This document shows positions 11,501-24,026 of a stretch of DNA of 64,000 bases, piece after piece (position 1 is the stretch's first letter; every line of letters starts with the position of its first letter). Made by a program: the position numbers and the translations under genes. Source of the stretch: Catenaria anguillulae PL171 (taxonomy: Eukaryota; Blastocladiomycota; Blastocladiomycetes; Blastocladiales; Catenariaceae); contig MCFL01000013.1 in assembly GCA_002102555.1 (NCBI GenBank), positions 475,410-539,409 on the forward strand. Reading direction: 5' to 3'. The notes below the pieces were generated by a model. It was not told where the DNA came from. It worked only from the letters and a program-made list of their open reading frames with translations, and searched no databases.

Positions 11501-13504
11501 TGAAAAGAATTGGATCATTATTGGTGCCACGGGTGTCGAGGATCGGTTGCAAAAGGGTGTTTCGCACACGATTCGCATGCTTGAGCGGGCAAACATCAAG
11601 GTTTGGATGGTTACGGGTGACAAGAAGCAGACCGCCATTTCTATCGGGTACTCTTCGGGACTGGCCAGGGATTCCTCTCGCTTGCTGCAGCTGGAGTCGA
11701 CGGGGCCGGATGGGCTCGAGTTGACAGACGCAGCCTTGTTGGAGCAGATCCGCAAGCTTCAAGCCGAGATCACGGCATGGGAAGAGGCAATCAGTCTCCG
11801 AGCGAGGACCTTTTCCCGTAAGACTGGTACAAGTGCACACAATAGCTCAACGGCGGTTAACGTTGTCCCGACTCTCGCCCCGACTCAGGTGCCTTCGGAC
11901 CGACAACAGAGCAATCGCCGGACCTCAGCCGGAAATGTGATGCCAGCACGGGGGAACACATCCAGCAATCCATTCGTGCTGGTCGTCGACGGGCCCACGA
12001 TTGCTCGAGTATACGAGGTTCAAGGCGAGTTATTCCGTGAGTGCATGAAGCTGGCTTGCAGCGCCATGACTGTTCTTTGCTGTCGTGTTTCACCTCTTCA
12101 AAAGTCACTGGTCGTTCGTTCTGTTCGGTACTATCTGCCATCGGCCGTGACGGCGGCAATTGGCGACGGTGCCAACGACATTGCCATGATTCAGCAAGCC
12201 CATGTCGGGATTGGTATCATTGGTCGCGAGGGAATGCAAGCTGCTCGGTCGTCCGACTATTCGATCGCTCGATTCCAATATCTGAACCGCCTCCTCTTTG
12301 TTCATGGCCACTGGGCCTACATTCGGGTCGCCAAGTTCACTCTCGGCACCTTTTATAAGTGCATCATGTTCTACTGCACTCAGCTCTACTTCCAGCTGCA
12401 CTCGGGATACTCGGGACGTCATTGTACGAGCAATGGACCTTGACCATGTACAACATCATCTTCTCGTCGCTCCCAGTGATTCTCCTCGGCATTTTCGACC
12501 GTGACTTGCCCTGCCGCGTCCTCACCGAGTTCCCAGAGCTGTATCGCGTGGGTCAGCGCAACGGCGAATTCAACACTAGGATCTTTTTGTTGTGGCTCGT
12601 CAAGTCGATTGCTCAGACCATCATTGTCATGCTCACCACGATTCACTTGCAAGCCAGCCGAGTCCCTCAGATCCAAAATGGCAGGACAACCTACGAGTGG
12701 AGTTGGACCAGCAGATTCATATGCGACGCTGTACACGATGGGAACAATTGCCTACACATCTGTAGTTCTGACTGCAACGATTCAAATCTGCTACATCTCG
12801 CCATCGACAATCACAGCACCACTTCACGCTTGCGCCGTGTTGACGATTGGAGTATGGTTCTTATGGCAGTCGGTTTATTCAGTCGTTTGGCCAATGTGTA
12901 CGTCCTTGCTTGTTTCAATCAATCAAATGACCATCACCTTACATCAAACTCCTTCTTTGGTGGATATCTTTTATCAGTCGGCCTCCGCACGGGCTATGAG
13001 CAAGCCGGAATCTTTGGGCAAATCATGGGTGCCACCATTTCAAGTATCGTGAATAGAAGCCCCAACGAAGCAAGTCTGTGGTGGGCCGTCGTCGGACTGG
13101 CAACTACCTTGGGCGTTGCCCCCGAATGGGCGTTCTACAAGATCCGACGATACTACTTCCCAACCGATGCCGAGAAACTACGCGAGCTGGATGTGCTCCG
13201 TGAGCGTCACGCCGAGCAACGAAAACGGCTCGCACACCTCGTGGATGAGGATCCTGGCGGTAGACCTGGCTCATCACCGAATGGTAAGTCAGGTCGGGAG
13301 GCAAGTCTCAAGCCCAAACGGCGAAGCTTGCAAGCGGATCTGGAAATGGGTGCAAAGGCCACAACAGTCACGCCGCTGGCGACGAGATCGGCAATTTCTT
13401 CCACGATCCCATCATTCCCATCAACAACTCAAGCTGGGCCAGCGGCTGTGTTTTCGGCGAAAGGTGAGGGCAGCGCTCGGGCACAGCCAGGTTTGGAGGC
13501 CTAA
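8588..13504 (+). CDS. P4-type ATPase (phospholipid flippase)
   Basis: Exons 8588-9611, 9700-12897 and 12978-13504 (introns 88 and 80 nt), about 1,580 aa, at the long end for the family. It should flip aminophospholipids across Golgi, endosomal or plasma membranes. Motifs: actuator DGESNLK, phosphorylation DKTGTLTENQ, nucleotide-binding KGADNAML, hinge MVTGDKKQTA and GDGANDIAMIQQAHVG, then the last membrane helices. The N-terminus is Gln/Ser-rich with GTLNKQ tandem repeats, and large insertions lie between DKTGTLT and the nucleotide domain. Two single-base frame changes break the 3' part: one base missing at the GGG at 12413-12415 (between HSGYSG and TSLYEQW) and one extra base near 12710. Conserved helices continue on both sides, so assembly error is likelier than loss of function. 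Confidence 0.88.
8912..8989 (+). repeat. In-gene GTLNKQ tandem repeat
   Basis: Four imperfect 18-bp units encoding GTLNKQ-like hexapeptides (the last is GTLQKQ), two of them offset by one or two extra codons, in the disordered N-terminus of the P4-ATPase. Confidence 0.8.
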
Positions 13505-13741
13505 CGCTTCTGCTGCCTTTCTTTTCACATTTTTTATTTTGCTTCAAGTTCCAACGTGCGAAAGTAGAACGCAGCCGGCTTCTCGGCCATACCGTCTCTC
13601 GTTAGTCTGTTCTGACGTTATCACCTTGTGCTTCTTGTTGTTGTACATCTTGCTCTTGTTGACAGTTTCGTCAAAATCATGAAAGGTTTTGTCTGAAAAA
13701 GAGTGTCAATGTAGTAGGATGCAAAGAACGTCTTTCATGCC

Positions 13742-16700
13742 CTATTGCAGTACTGAAGTGTGACAAAGCGGGCATGCTGAATACATGGCCATTTCTTGCT
13801 CCAGCGCGCTGTGTTTGCACTGTCCGCAAGTCCACGCTTGCATCATGTCGCCAATGACCCGGCCGCTGGCCGTGCAGACAGGATAAACGGTATGGCATTC
13901 CCGGCATGCGTTGTCCCTACACGACAATTGGAGGCAAATTCAGCACGTTGTTGCGTGAGGGGATCAGGAATCAACTGCACATACAACTCGCCCATGAGGC
14001 CGTTGCAGTTGGTGCATGGAACTTGAGCGCGGTTGTTGAGATCGGTGACAGGGTGGCTGTGATCCAAAGGGTCAGCTCATGTAGTTCGAGCAAGAACGAT
14101 CAGACAAAAGGGGAAAACGCACTTGGTGAAAATATCAATCGCAATCTGCTCATATGTAGCCTTATCCTGCTCGTCCATGGCAACGGCTTGAAGCTTGCCC
14201 AGCGCCCTCGAGCACACTTGGTAGTTCCTCGACTTGTACGCAAGCAAAGCAATCAACGAGTACACCGTCTTGGTGGTAAGGACGTCGTCATACCCGCGCA
14301 GCACCATGGCGGTTCGCAACGCCGACTCGGCATCGCCCATGTAAAACTGCCGCTGGCTGAGCAAGTAGTAATGGTAGGCTTCTGCCCCACGCCACGGTAC
14401 CTCTAGAGACTTTCCCTCGCTCCCCTTGATGGCCGCGTCTTCAGACAGTATGTTGGTGCTGTTCCCACCTGCACTGCCGAATACTCCACCCGGCGCGTCC
14501 CGAAGTCCATCACTTGGTGTATCTTCGTTCAATGTCACACCTGCTCCGTGCAGGGCATGGTACCGCTCGACTTCAAGGGCGCCAAGTACAAACATCTTCT
14601 TCAACCGCACTGGATCGACTTTTCCCGCCTTGCTCGCGCTTTTGGCCGCCTCCAAAAGAACGTTTGCCGCCTTGAGCGATTGGTTCGCTGAACGATACAG
14701 GGCAACCAACTGTGTCCCATCGCCCAAGGAAAGTAACTGCGACTCGATACGTGCAAATGACGCATCCACCGAAACGCCCGGCGTGCTTCCCGCCGGCATT
14801 GACCCAGCAAGCTCGACGGCCAAGTTCCACTGATTCAAAGCCAGGCACACAGCCATGGCCTTTACGTGTGCCCCGCGCTTGGTGAGCGCATATGTTGCCT
14901 CCTTTGCCATCCCCAATCGCGCCAAATACTCACCAACCTTGTCCAGCGTCGCCGTCGCCGTCACTGGCAGCGCACGTGCGAGTGCATCGAGTGCATTCAC
15001 ATCCTCAGCCAGAAAATGACATTCCGCCAACGCCTCGAAATCCCTCGCCTGCGCCAAGTATGTTGCTGCCTGCCGATACTTGCGCTGGGCAAGACACTCG
15101 CGGCCAAGCATGGACCAGCACTGCTCCATCTTGGCATCATCGACGCCAGCTCCCGGGCCTTTGCCACCAAGCTGAACCACACGCGTCGCGTCTCCAACAC
15201 TCATTCGGAGGTCCACGGCCAGGTCATGCCGGTCCATTTCCAGATAGATTTGTTCGGCGGCCGACACGTTACCGAGGTAAGCGGCAACCGCTGCGCGCTG
15301 TTTCGCAGCGGCATCGGGCGTCGAGCCACCCCAAGACATGATTTGCTTGAGCCATTGCAGGCCGGCGTAGTCCATGAGACGGGCCAGGCAAACTTGAGCG
15401 ACTTGCCATTCGCCGAGCTCGAGGGCCGCGTCCGAAACGAGGCGCCACAGTTTTGGGTGAGGGTGGGTCTCGACAAAGCTGAGGGCGTCGTTGAGGCCGA
15501 CTTGCGAGAGGATGGATTGGGTGTCGCGCAGCGTGCGCGTCGAGATGTGCTTGACAACAGATGCTGTTGGTGCTGTAGCAGTCGAGATTGAGGACGAGCT
15601 GCCTTGACTTGACGCAATCAACGTATCCAAATCCACCACAGTCAACTCCAAATCATGAAACCCGCTCAAGTACCCTTGCATGGCAATCGGCTCTTCTGGG
15701 TTCCCGCCACGCATCACGTACATGCGCGACTTTTCCATGATGGCATACATGTCGCGGTTATCATCGGACCAAGTCACATTCCACACGTCTTTGCGTTCGA
15801 CATCGAGAAGCTGTGGCTTCTCCACGGCCGTAGAGGATCCGTTGGGTGGGGCGTTTCCCGGCGCGGACGACGGGCCGGGCATGGCAATCAACCGTAACAC
15901 GCCTGCCAAATCAATCACGCTCACAACACTGGCATCCGCATTGACACCAATCCGAAACGGCTTGATCCCCGCAACGGCGCCAGAGCACACCCTGGTCATC
16001 CCTGGAAACGCATACTTGGTGAAATGGCCCGACGTTTGTGCTACGACTAGCCAGTCGTCCGTGCATGCCATGGCGACAATCGGATCCTTTGCGAGGGCGG
16101 CCGCCTCCGACCCACCCACGTCCGAGGCATTCGAGACTTTGGTATCAAACCACAACGGCTTCGGACACACTGCCTCCTTCGCCGACACGCACCATCTTTG
16201 TCAAGCTCTCGCGCTGCCACAGCATGGCACTCAGAACGGACGCTGTGCCCGTGAGCTGGTACGGAAAGTACACAACATGCATTCCGTCCGTGACGACCAG
16301 GTAATTGGCCGTCATGCACGAGGCCGTGGGCTTGATCCAGGTCCCGAGCGACCGCGTGTCGAGCGGCGTGCCGACTGAATTGACCACAGACGCAATTGTC
16401 TCGAGCTGGTCACCATTGGCTGTGTCTGCGCCCGAACGTCTGCGCTCGGAAACGATCCCTACGTGTTCGCCGTTGGTCGACAACATGCGCAGGCCTGGCA
16501 CTTGAATGTCGACTTGTCTTGCGTTACTTGCGCTGGATTTGCCGTACTCGGCCAACACCACCTTTGTACTCTCGTGCTTTGCGAGTCCTCGGCCAAATGC
16601 GGCTGCAACGGGATGCGCATAGCACACGGCCGTCCGCGTGCACACAGCTTCATAGTCGGGATGCACGTTGCAAAAGAATATGGACGCGTCGATTCCCAGA

Positions 16701-17784
16701 GCGAGCCTCAACCCGGACGAATCCCACGAAAGCGACGTGAGCGTCTTGCCCTGCGGCACTTTGAGGTACGGACGTATTGGCCCATGGCTGTGTACAGCTG
16801 GACGACGATCGTGGGCTTTTCCGTGCCTGTCTTGTTGTCTTTGAGCATTTGGTGGCCACCCACGGCGAGGTGGGTGCCTTGCGGCGACCAACGGGCAGTG
16901 ATTCCGGTCATGGACGTGTCAATGATGATCGGCCGAGGGTCACGCTCGTGTCTATTGAGTTGCACTTTGCCGTTGTCAAAGGAAATGGCGAGGTTGGGCA
17001 CGTCTGGGCCGATGCCAAAGCGAGTTGACCAGGCAAACCTGGGATTGCGTGTCAGATGGATTGTATCGTCAGTCGGCTAACAAAAACACGCGGCTTGCAG
17101 GAAGGAACAGGCATACCATTCCAATCCAGTGACAATTGCCTTCTCACCGGCATACAGTCCGACCTTGTGCTGATAATTGGCTTGTGCGTCAAACAACCTA
17201 ACCACCCCATCGCTCGTCGCAAACAACAAGAAGGCGGCATCCGGCGACCACGCCACATGCGTCAACGGCAGTTCCAAATCCTTGCCCAATAACCTGTTGC
17301 CCTCGACACCGCCCAAAATTATGTTGCCGTCCGCATACGCAATCGCAATTTTGTCGCCATTTCGGGTCCACTTGAGATCGGCCACGCGCGATTTGGCACG
17401 ATCATTGACCATCTCCTCGTACCACATGCCCTTGTAGAGCACCCACACAATGATCATGCCGTTCGAGTCGGCCGTTGTCAGTTTGGTGTGCGCATCGTTC
17501 CATGCAACCTTGACCACCGAGCCCGAGTGGCCCTCCAGAGATTGTGAGAGCGAGAGACTTGCGGGCGCTTGCTGGACGCTGCCGCCAGAGGTGGCCGCGG
17601 GTGGACCAGTCGGTGCTGCTGGTGTGGCGCCTCCTGTGGTCGTGTTGGAATCTTGCAGACGCAGGACCTTGAGCAGGGCGTTTTCGCCGCCGCACGCGAC
17701 CCAGCTGGACGTGTTTTCCCATGCCAGGCAGCACACGGGCGTGTTGTTGGGGATGGATATTTTTTTGGACAGGTACATGAACAT
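13742..17784 (-). CDS. IFT121: Intraflagellar transport protein IFT121 (WDR35)
   Basis: IFT-A complex subunit for retrograde intraflagellar transport and cargo import into the flagellum. Exon 1 is 17784-17117, starting MFMYLSKKISIPNN like animal WDR35. Intron 17116-17039 is followed by a long exon to 14123, then intron 14122-14057 and the last exon to 13742. N-terminal WD40 propellers (EGHSGSV, IIVWVLYKGMWYEEM, RRDVW-like ERKDVWNVTW, MEKSRMYV, DPEEPI-like NPEEPI) lead to TPR-like helices with LEMDRHDLAVDLR and NQWNLAVELA. The C-terminal zinc-binding end has CGQCKH and CPLCHTSV. Three single-base frame changes are apparent: near 16775 (one base missing), near 16187 (one extra) and near 13923 (one missing). 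Homology continues across each. The gene is strong evidence that the organism makes a flagellum. Confidence 0.93.
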
Positions 17785-18202
17785 GATTGCATCAAATCCT
17801 TTCTGCTTCCGTGGACAGCGCGAGCGACGGTGACGTTTAGGTGAGGCGGCCAGCGAGCGGGTGCATGGGAAGCTCAGGCGTTCTGTTCATCCACGTGGAA
17901 TGGTTGTGGAAGCTCCAAGCACGTGCGCTCACGTTCCAGAATCCACGGCCAAACAGACGTCGATCGACTCAAGCCGGTTTGCGACTGAGAGTGAGCCCGG
18001 TGGTGCTGCCTGCTGGGCCGCGGCTGCTCCTGCTCCCCGTACCGGGCTCGTGCCGACGACACACGACACACGATACACTTGCAATGCATGCGGCCATCAA
18101 TTCTCATTGATTGATTTCACGACCCACGACTCCCCGCTCATCCATCCGTTAACCCCACAACCCATCGCCCACAACTCAACTCAACCCACCTCCGCCTCCA
18201 CC
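17785..18202. promoter_or_regulatory. Divergent promoter region, IFT121 / ZC3H15
   Basis: About 418 bp between divergent start codons of a flagellar gene and a translation-associated gene. I looked for an RFX-type X-box (GTTRCCATRGYAAC) and saw none. Confidence 0.4.
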
Positions 18203-19640
18203 ATGCCGCCCAAGAAGGAAAACAAGAAGCAAGCCGAAGCCAAGGTCAAGAAGGTCGTCGAGGACAAGACCTTTGGCATGAAGAACAAGAACAAGTCCAA
18301 GAAGGTCCAAAAGTTTGTCGAGGAGGTCAAGAAGCAAGCGCAAAACGCCGTCGTGCAAAAGAAGGGCGCGGATCCCGCCGCCGCCGCTCCGTCCAAGAAG
18401 GAGATCCAGGCACAGCGCAAGGCCGAGCTTGCTGAGATCTTCAAGCCCGTCCAAACGCAAAAGGTGCCCTTTGGCGTCGACCCAAAGACGGTGCTGTGTG
18501 CCTTTTTCAAGCAAGGGTTGTGCACCAAGGGAGCAAAGTGCAAGTTCTCACATGATTTGAATGTGGAGCGCAAGGGTGCCAAGATTGATGTGTACGCCGA
18601 CAAGCGCGATCAGGAGAAGGAGGGCGGTATGTTTGCGTTTGTTGTTGATTGTGCAATTGCCTGCGGCTCAAGTCTGACAGCTGATGACGCTGGCTCTGCG
18701 TAGATACCATGGACAACTGGGATCAGTCCAAGCTCGAAACCGTCATTTCGTCCAAGCACGGCAACCCTCGCACCACCACCGACATTGTGTGCAAGTGCGT
18801 CTTCTCATCATTGTGTGACTTGCGCATGCGCTTTTTCGTACTGCTAACCTCGCCCTCATTTTTCCTCGGCTGTCAGGCACTTCCTCAATGCTGTACGTCC
18901 TCATCGCCGTCGAAGTAGACATGATCAGTATTCCTCACACCCGCTTCCTCATGTAGATTGAGGACAACAAGTACGGCTGGTTCTGGGTGTGCCCCAATGG
19001 TGGTGACCAGTGCAAGGTATGTCCCCTCTTTCTCCAGCTTCTTCTTCAACCCGACATCTCACCCCTGCCGCTTGTACCTCCCGCATCGCAGTACCGCCAC
19101 GCCCTGCCCCCAGGCTACGTGCTCAAGAAGAAGGACGCCAAAAAGGATGCGTCCGAGGAAGAGACCATGTCCCTGGAAGAGTTCCTTGAGTCCGAGCGCC
19201 ACAAGTTCCTGGGCGACAACCTGACGCCCGTGACGCTGGAAACATTCACTGCCTGGAAGAAGCGCCGCATCGAGCAACAAGAGCAGTCGGATGCCGATGC
19301 GCTCAAGGCAAAGACAGACGCGCTCAAGGCCGGCCGCCGCCAAGGCCTTTCTGGCCGCGACTTGTTCACCTTGGACGATTCGATGCAGGATGGCGACGAC
19401 GATGGTGTTGACGACGGGTTTGATTTGGCGCAGTACAGGCAGGACAATGAGCGGGCAGATTTGGAGGCTGAGGAGGAGGCAAAGAGGCAGGCCGAGGATG
19501 CCAGGAACGCCATGGGCGGTGGAGGTGAGGCCGCGGGCGAGTTTATGGGTGATGAGGCACCGAGGGGAGCCAGCTCGTCATCGAGTCAGGAGTTGGCGCA
19601 GGGCATGGAGGCGCTGACGGTAGAGGATGTGGATCAGTGA
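18203..19640 (+). CDS. TMA46: Zinc finger CCCH protein ZC3H15 / Tma46 (DRG-family regulatory protein)
   Basis: Five exons: 18203-18626, 18704-18794, 18877-18892, 18957-19016 and 19092-19640, 379 aa. Partner of DRG/Rbg GTPases on translating ribosomes. It starts [12 protein letters not shown] and has the conserved [10 protein letters not shown] block. CCCH finger 1 is [19 protein letters not shown] (C-x7-C-x5-C-x3-H). The second finger is split over three exons and ends in [17 protein letters not shown]. After that come the [12 protein letters not shown] and ETFTAWKKR blocks and an acidic tail. Exon 3 is only 16 nt (KHFLNA junction) but is needed to keep the finger intact. No frame breaks. Confidence 0.95.
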
Positions 19641-20526
19641 TGCAGGGTAACGAGTCGGGATTGAGTGTTTTTGTACAAGATGCTGGTTGTTTTCGATTCA
19701 TATGCAGTAAACATCTCATGTGTATTTGAGTAGCATTTCAGTGCATTTCAGTTTGTTGGCAGTGTTCTTCACAACGACCGAACACTACGACCGGTCCACT
19801 AGCCGATTCTCCTGGGCATACATCCGCAATGAACTCCCAGACTTTATCCAACTTGAGCGCGGCCAAACCGCTCCGCTCGCGCGGCAATCGCCGACACCGA
19901 TTCGTGCTCTTTTGCGACATAGCGCCACTGCACAAGCGGATTCCCTCCGTCACCGGGCACCAGTTGGTATGCGAGCCATTCGTGTTGGCCCCTTTTGAAA
20001 AGCTCGTTGAGCATTTCCTTGAACCACTTCCATCGCGTCTAATAATGGTGCTCGTTGGAGGCAAGTTGAGCGATGGCAGTCAGGATGACAACAGGATTGC
20101 CTGCAATGGCGGGGAACCAATCGTCCCAAAGCTCGACAGGATTCGTGTGAAGGTGAAGCCGGAGGCGAGTTACTGGGCGACTTGGAAAATGACATGATAA
20201 AGGTTCAGAGAGTGCATAAAGTTGAATACATAGCTTCATTTTGAAACTTGACTTGGCCGCACCGGATACCTTGGCTTCTCGCATTTTTGTTGTTTGTGTG
20301 GCATTATCGCGAGGCATAGGTAACCAACGACAAGTGTGCCAGAATGTAACCAGTACATACATGAATACAACAAACAACAAGGGGAGCAATACAAAACACA
20401 AGTGGAAACGGATACACCAAGGAAAAAAGTTGTGGTAAAAACAGAAGCACACCAAGTCAACACGACCCGCCGATCCAGGCAGTCGCTCCGCCAGCCATAC
20501 ATGATTCACGCCCAAAATCATTCACG
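19641..20526 (-). pseudogene. Broken ORF of unknown family
   Basis: Between the ZC3H15 and LRR-protein 3' ends, minus-strand frames show ordered protein-like sequence that changes frame. One frame has ELWDDWFPAIAGNPVV and QLASNEHHY, then an in-frame TAG at 20041-20039, then WKWFKEMLNELFKRGQHEW and VQWRYVAKEH. It then shifts to a frame with LDKVWEFIADVCPGE ending at 19738. Together this suggests a protein of about 130-160 aa, either decayed or hit by sequence errors. No family recognised; the remainder of the interval shows nothing else. Confidence 0.3.
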
Positions 20527-23500
20527 TTACCCTTCTTTACCCTCCTCAACAGCCATCTGGCCTATGGCCCGCTGCCGCACCTTCCACCGCGCCAAACACT
20601 CGTCCTCGCCCACGTCGCGATCGCCCGCAGGCAAGATGACCGTGGCCACCTCGTCTTCCTCGTCTTCCTGTTGATCCGCCACAAGACCAGCAGGCGGCGG
20701 CCACGTTGCTGACGACACTGTCAAGCCAAGGCCATTGACAGTGGCAGCCGCCGCCATCTTGGTCAACTCGCTCGCACTCCGCGACCGTCGCACCTGCGCC
20801 GGCTCGAGCACGAGCCCGCGCGTCACGATCCTCGGCACTGCGGCCTTGGACGCCTGAATTGCGTGTTTTGGGACGGGTGCCGTGGATGGGCGCCTTGAGA
20901 CTGCCGTTTCCGACGATTGCAACGCGGCATGCGCCATCGATGAGGGTGTTGGTGTGGTTGGCGAAGATAAGAGCGAGTGCGGCGGTGACACGGGCTGGGC
21001 GTTTGGGAGGCGTGCGCGCAAATGCGACAGGAGCGATGTTGGGCGGGACCGAGGCATGGATGGGGAAAGTGATGACACGTGCTGGGCGACAGCGGGTGTC
21101 GCAGGATCAGCAACATAAGCGGGACCGCCAACAGATTCACCGAGTCCCGTGGCGGGCGGTGGGACATATGCCTGGACGTCGGGCTGCTTGTCATCCTCTT
21201 CCACGACAACATCCAGGTCCTGGTCCCTGCCAACCTGATTGCCCACCTCGGGCACAATGCACACGAGCGGAAACACGCCCATGACATTGCGCGTCAGATT
21301 GGTGCCTGCGCCCCACCCGTCCACAAACACGCTCTCGACCCATACGGCGTCGCCAGGGACAAGCGCAATTTCGTCGCCCATGTCGGGCTCATGCGAGTGC
21401 ACCACACGGGCGGCAAACGGGTTGGGTGGAAACCGTGCCGTGATGGCCTCGATCTCCGGGACACCCGCCAAGGCTGCAGGCGGGAATGACGAGGCGGAAG
21501 GCGACGGTGTTTGGTCCGGAGGCGCCAGGAGGTGGAGCGGACCATGATGGTCGTGCGTGCTGGGCGACGCCGAGGTTGGCGACGACGTGGCGATTGGGCC
21601 GAGATGAGGATGATGATGAGCAGGCGATGACACCGATGTGAAATGCTGGTCGACGGCATCCGATGCAGATGAAACAGCCAGTGATGCACTCTGGACATTG
21701 GGTGACGACCCGTTGCCCACGCCCACAGAACCAACGAAACCGGATGCGGTTGTGGGCGACGCCACAGATGCGGGTAACGCATGGTCTCGGACCCATGCAG
21801 ACGTGAGCAGCTTTGACCGGCGCGATTTCTCGGACTGATGGTCGCCAAACTCAAAGTCGTAGGCGTACTTTGTTGGGTCCAAGTGCGATGGTTTGCACGG
21901 TGGCGATGGTGGCAGTTTCGTCGTGCGGACAGAGCCAAACAGTGAAGAGACTGTGGATGGCCGGCGCCCATGTATCGGATCGGCATTTACAGCGCCATCA
22001 CCGATGATAGGCGAAAGTGGAGAGCCCGAAGAAAGTGATGTCGAGAGCCGGGGTGGGTTGTTGGGTGTGGATGGACGCGAGGGAGGAGAGGGAAAATACG
22101 CTTGGCTAGGTACTGTGGGTGGTTGGGGCGGGACCGGCGAAGATTGCAGGTATACATGGCCGGGAGGCAGGGCCGGTTGCGGAACGGTAACGAGTTGCCG
22201 AGTTGCTGATGGCGGCGGAGGCGACATGATGGACCCGAGCCCGCCAGGTCCGAGTGAAGGTGTTGCCGTGGGATACCACTGCATGCTAGGTGACGGAATG
22301 GCGGTCGCATACATGGTCGGCGCTCCCGGTGCCGTGGGTAAAGGGTAAACGAGCGTGGTTCCCGTATGCAAATGCGGCGATGAGATGATGGTCGATGTTT
22401 GCGTTTGCGAGTGCAACTGCGGCGGTAGATGCGATAGCAGGTGGGGTGGCGCAAGTGGTGGTGGTGGTGGTTGACCCGGTTTCGACGCGATGGACATGTT
22501 GGACATGTCATATCCGGCTTCGTTGGCGGCGCGGTGGGCACGTCTGCGGCGCTTGCGGTACTTGAACCACTGCCGCCCACCGTACACGAGAATGACAATC
22601 ACGGCGCACATGGATACACTCAGTGCGCTGGCGCGAATGGCAATATCCGTTGAAGTTGCTGTGCTCGTCTCCAATCCTGTTGTGGGCGGATCCACCAGAT
22701 TGGTTGTCGCACCTCCGCTGCCGCCAGGGCACCTTCGTACGACTCCGCATGTCTCTGCAAGCGTCCGATGCGTGCTGGCAGATGACGTTGCTGCCAATTG
22801 CGAATCTGTCACGCGGCCCGTCTTTGCCGTCACAGATGGACCGACATCCCCGGCATTGCTTCCAGTACCCCCCGGTTCCATGATGCACGCTAAATCGGCG
22901 TCCAATACACAGGACAAGCCGACACCGATCGGAACCACTGCCCGTGGCGAAATGAAAACCTTGACGCCGCCCTGGGCAATCAACTCTTTGAGCTCATACT
23001 TGCCAGCATGCAAGTAGAGTGTTAATGCAGCGCTGCCCGAGACGTGGACATGCTCGACCGCGGGCGGGATGGTGAGTGCGGAGCGGGCATTCGGGTTGTT
23101 GGCAAAGCGCAGGGTGCGCAGGTTGGCCGGCAAGAGGGACGGAAATTCCGTGAATGCGTTGTTGCTTGCGTCGAGGAATCGAAGATCCTTCATGTCGGAG
23201 AGATTAGGAAAAGAGCCTTGGAACTGGTTGGACGAGAGGTCGAGTGTTGTGAGGTATGGGAGCTTTTGGGCGAGGGTTGAGGGGACGGCGCCAGTGAATT
23301 TGTTGTCGGTGAGGTTTCTGCGTGGGGATCGGGAAAAAGAGTCAGCATTCCACTACAAGACGGTCATGAAGAACAGTGCAAATACATACAAAACAGAAAG
23401 CAGCCCCTTGTCCAGGATGCTGACAGGAAACTCACCAGACAATCCATTCTTTGGGACCAGGAGATGCTGCAAGTTGGACGACGAGGAAAACGAGCCGTTG

Positions 23501-23892
23501 ACGAGCTGGACATTGGTGTTGCGATACAGCTTGAGGTAGCTGAGTGTGTTGGCCTGGGTGAGATCAAGCGAGCCTTGGATCGAGCTGTACACAGTGAGCT
23601 TGTTGAGGTTGCGAGCAGACAGGAACTCGCGGGGAATCGAGCCCGTGGGCGAGCTGTAAATGCCAATGGCGGTGCCTGGTGAGGAGAGCCCAGTCGGTGG
23701 GATGCAGCCGTTGGTGGAGATGCCCGATCTTGGGTCCGGGTCCGAGTCGCTGATGAGGCCCGCGGGCGGCGGGGCGGCGCTGGACGTGCCGGCCGTGGGG
23801 GTAGCGCCGGGGTCGCAGCACACCCAGTTGGCGGCGAGCGAGTCTGCGCCATCGAGGCGGCCGAGTTGGGCACAGGACGGCGTCAGTGCCAT
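20527..23892 (-). CDS. LRR - transmembrane - SH3 domain protein
   Basis: Exons 23892-23390 and 23317-20527 (intron 72 nt), 1,097 aa. An N-terminal Cys-containing cap (ANWVCCDP) is followed by leucine-rich repeats at about residues 90-260 (LLSVLNLTDNKFTGAVPSTL, TTLDLSSNQFQGSFPNL). A juxtamembrane region precedes one membrane helix near residue 395 (SALSVSMCAVIVILVYGG) and a basic stop-transfer KYRKRRRRAH. Then come a very long Pro/Ser-rich cytosolic region and an SH3 domain near residues 800-860 (ALVPGDAVWVES, DGWGAGTN, GVFPLVCIVP). Reads as a cell-surface receptor or scaffold linking outside signals to Pro-rich partners. No obvious signal peptide follows the ATG at 23892, so an upstream exon is possible. 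Exact ligand and role unknown. Confidence 0.8.
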
Positions 23893-24017
23893 GATGGTGT
23901 GTCGCTGGTCATGTGTTGAGTTGAGGCGATGGAGCGGTTCGGGACGGAACGGTGCCGGGCGGGGCCAGCGGTGTATGGAGCGAGCTGGGGGTGGGGTGGG
24001 GGAGGGCGTCTACGGTC

Positions 24018-24026
24018 TATATATTT
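24018..24026 (-). promoter_or_regulatory. TATA-like element upstream of LRR-SH3 gene
   Basis: AAATATATAG on the minus strand, about 125 bp upstream of the start codon at 23892. Placement fits a core promoter; not otherwise tested. Confidence 0.35.

Noticed and set aside
16105-16192. Possible intron in IFT121 instead of a frame change
   Set aside because: It would need a GAG acceptor, unlike the CAG/TAG used elsewhere, and would delete sequence that looks homologous to other WDR35 proteins.
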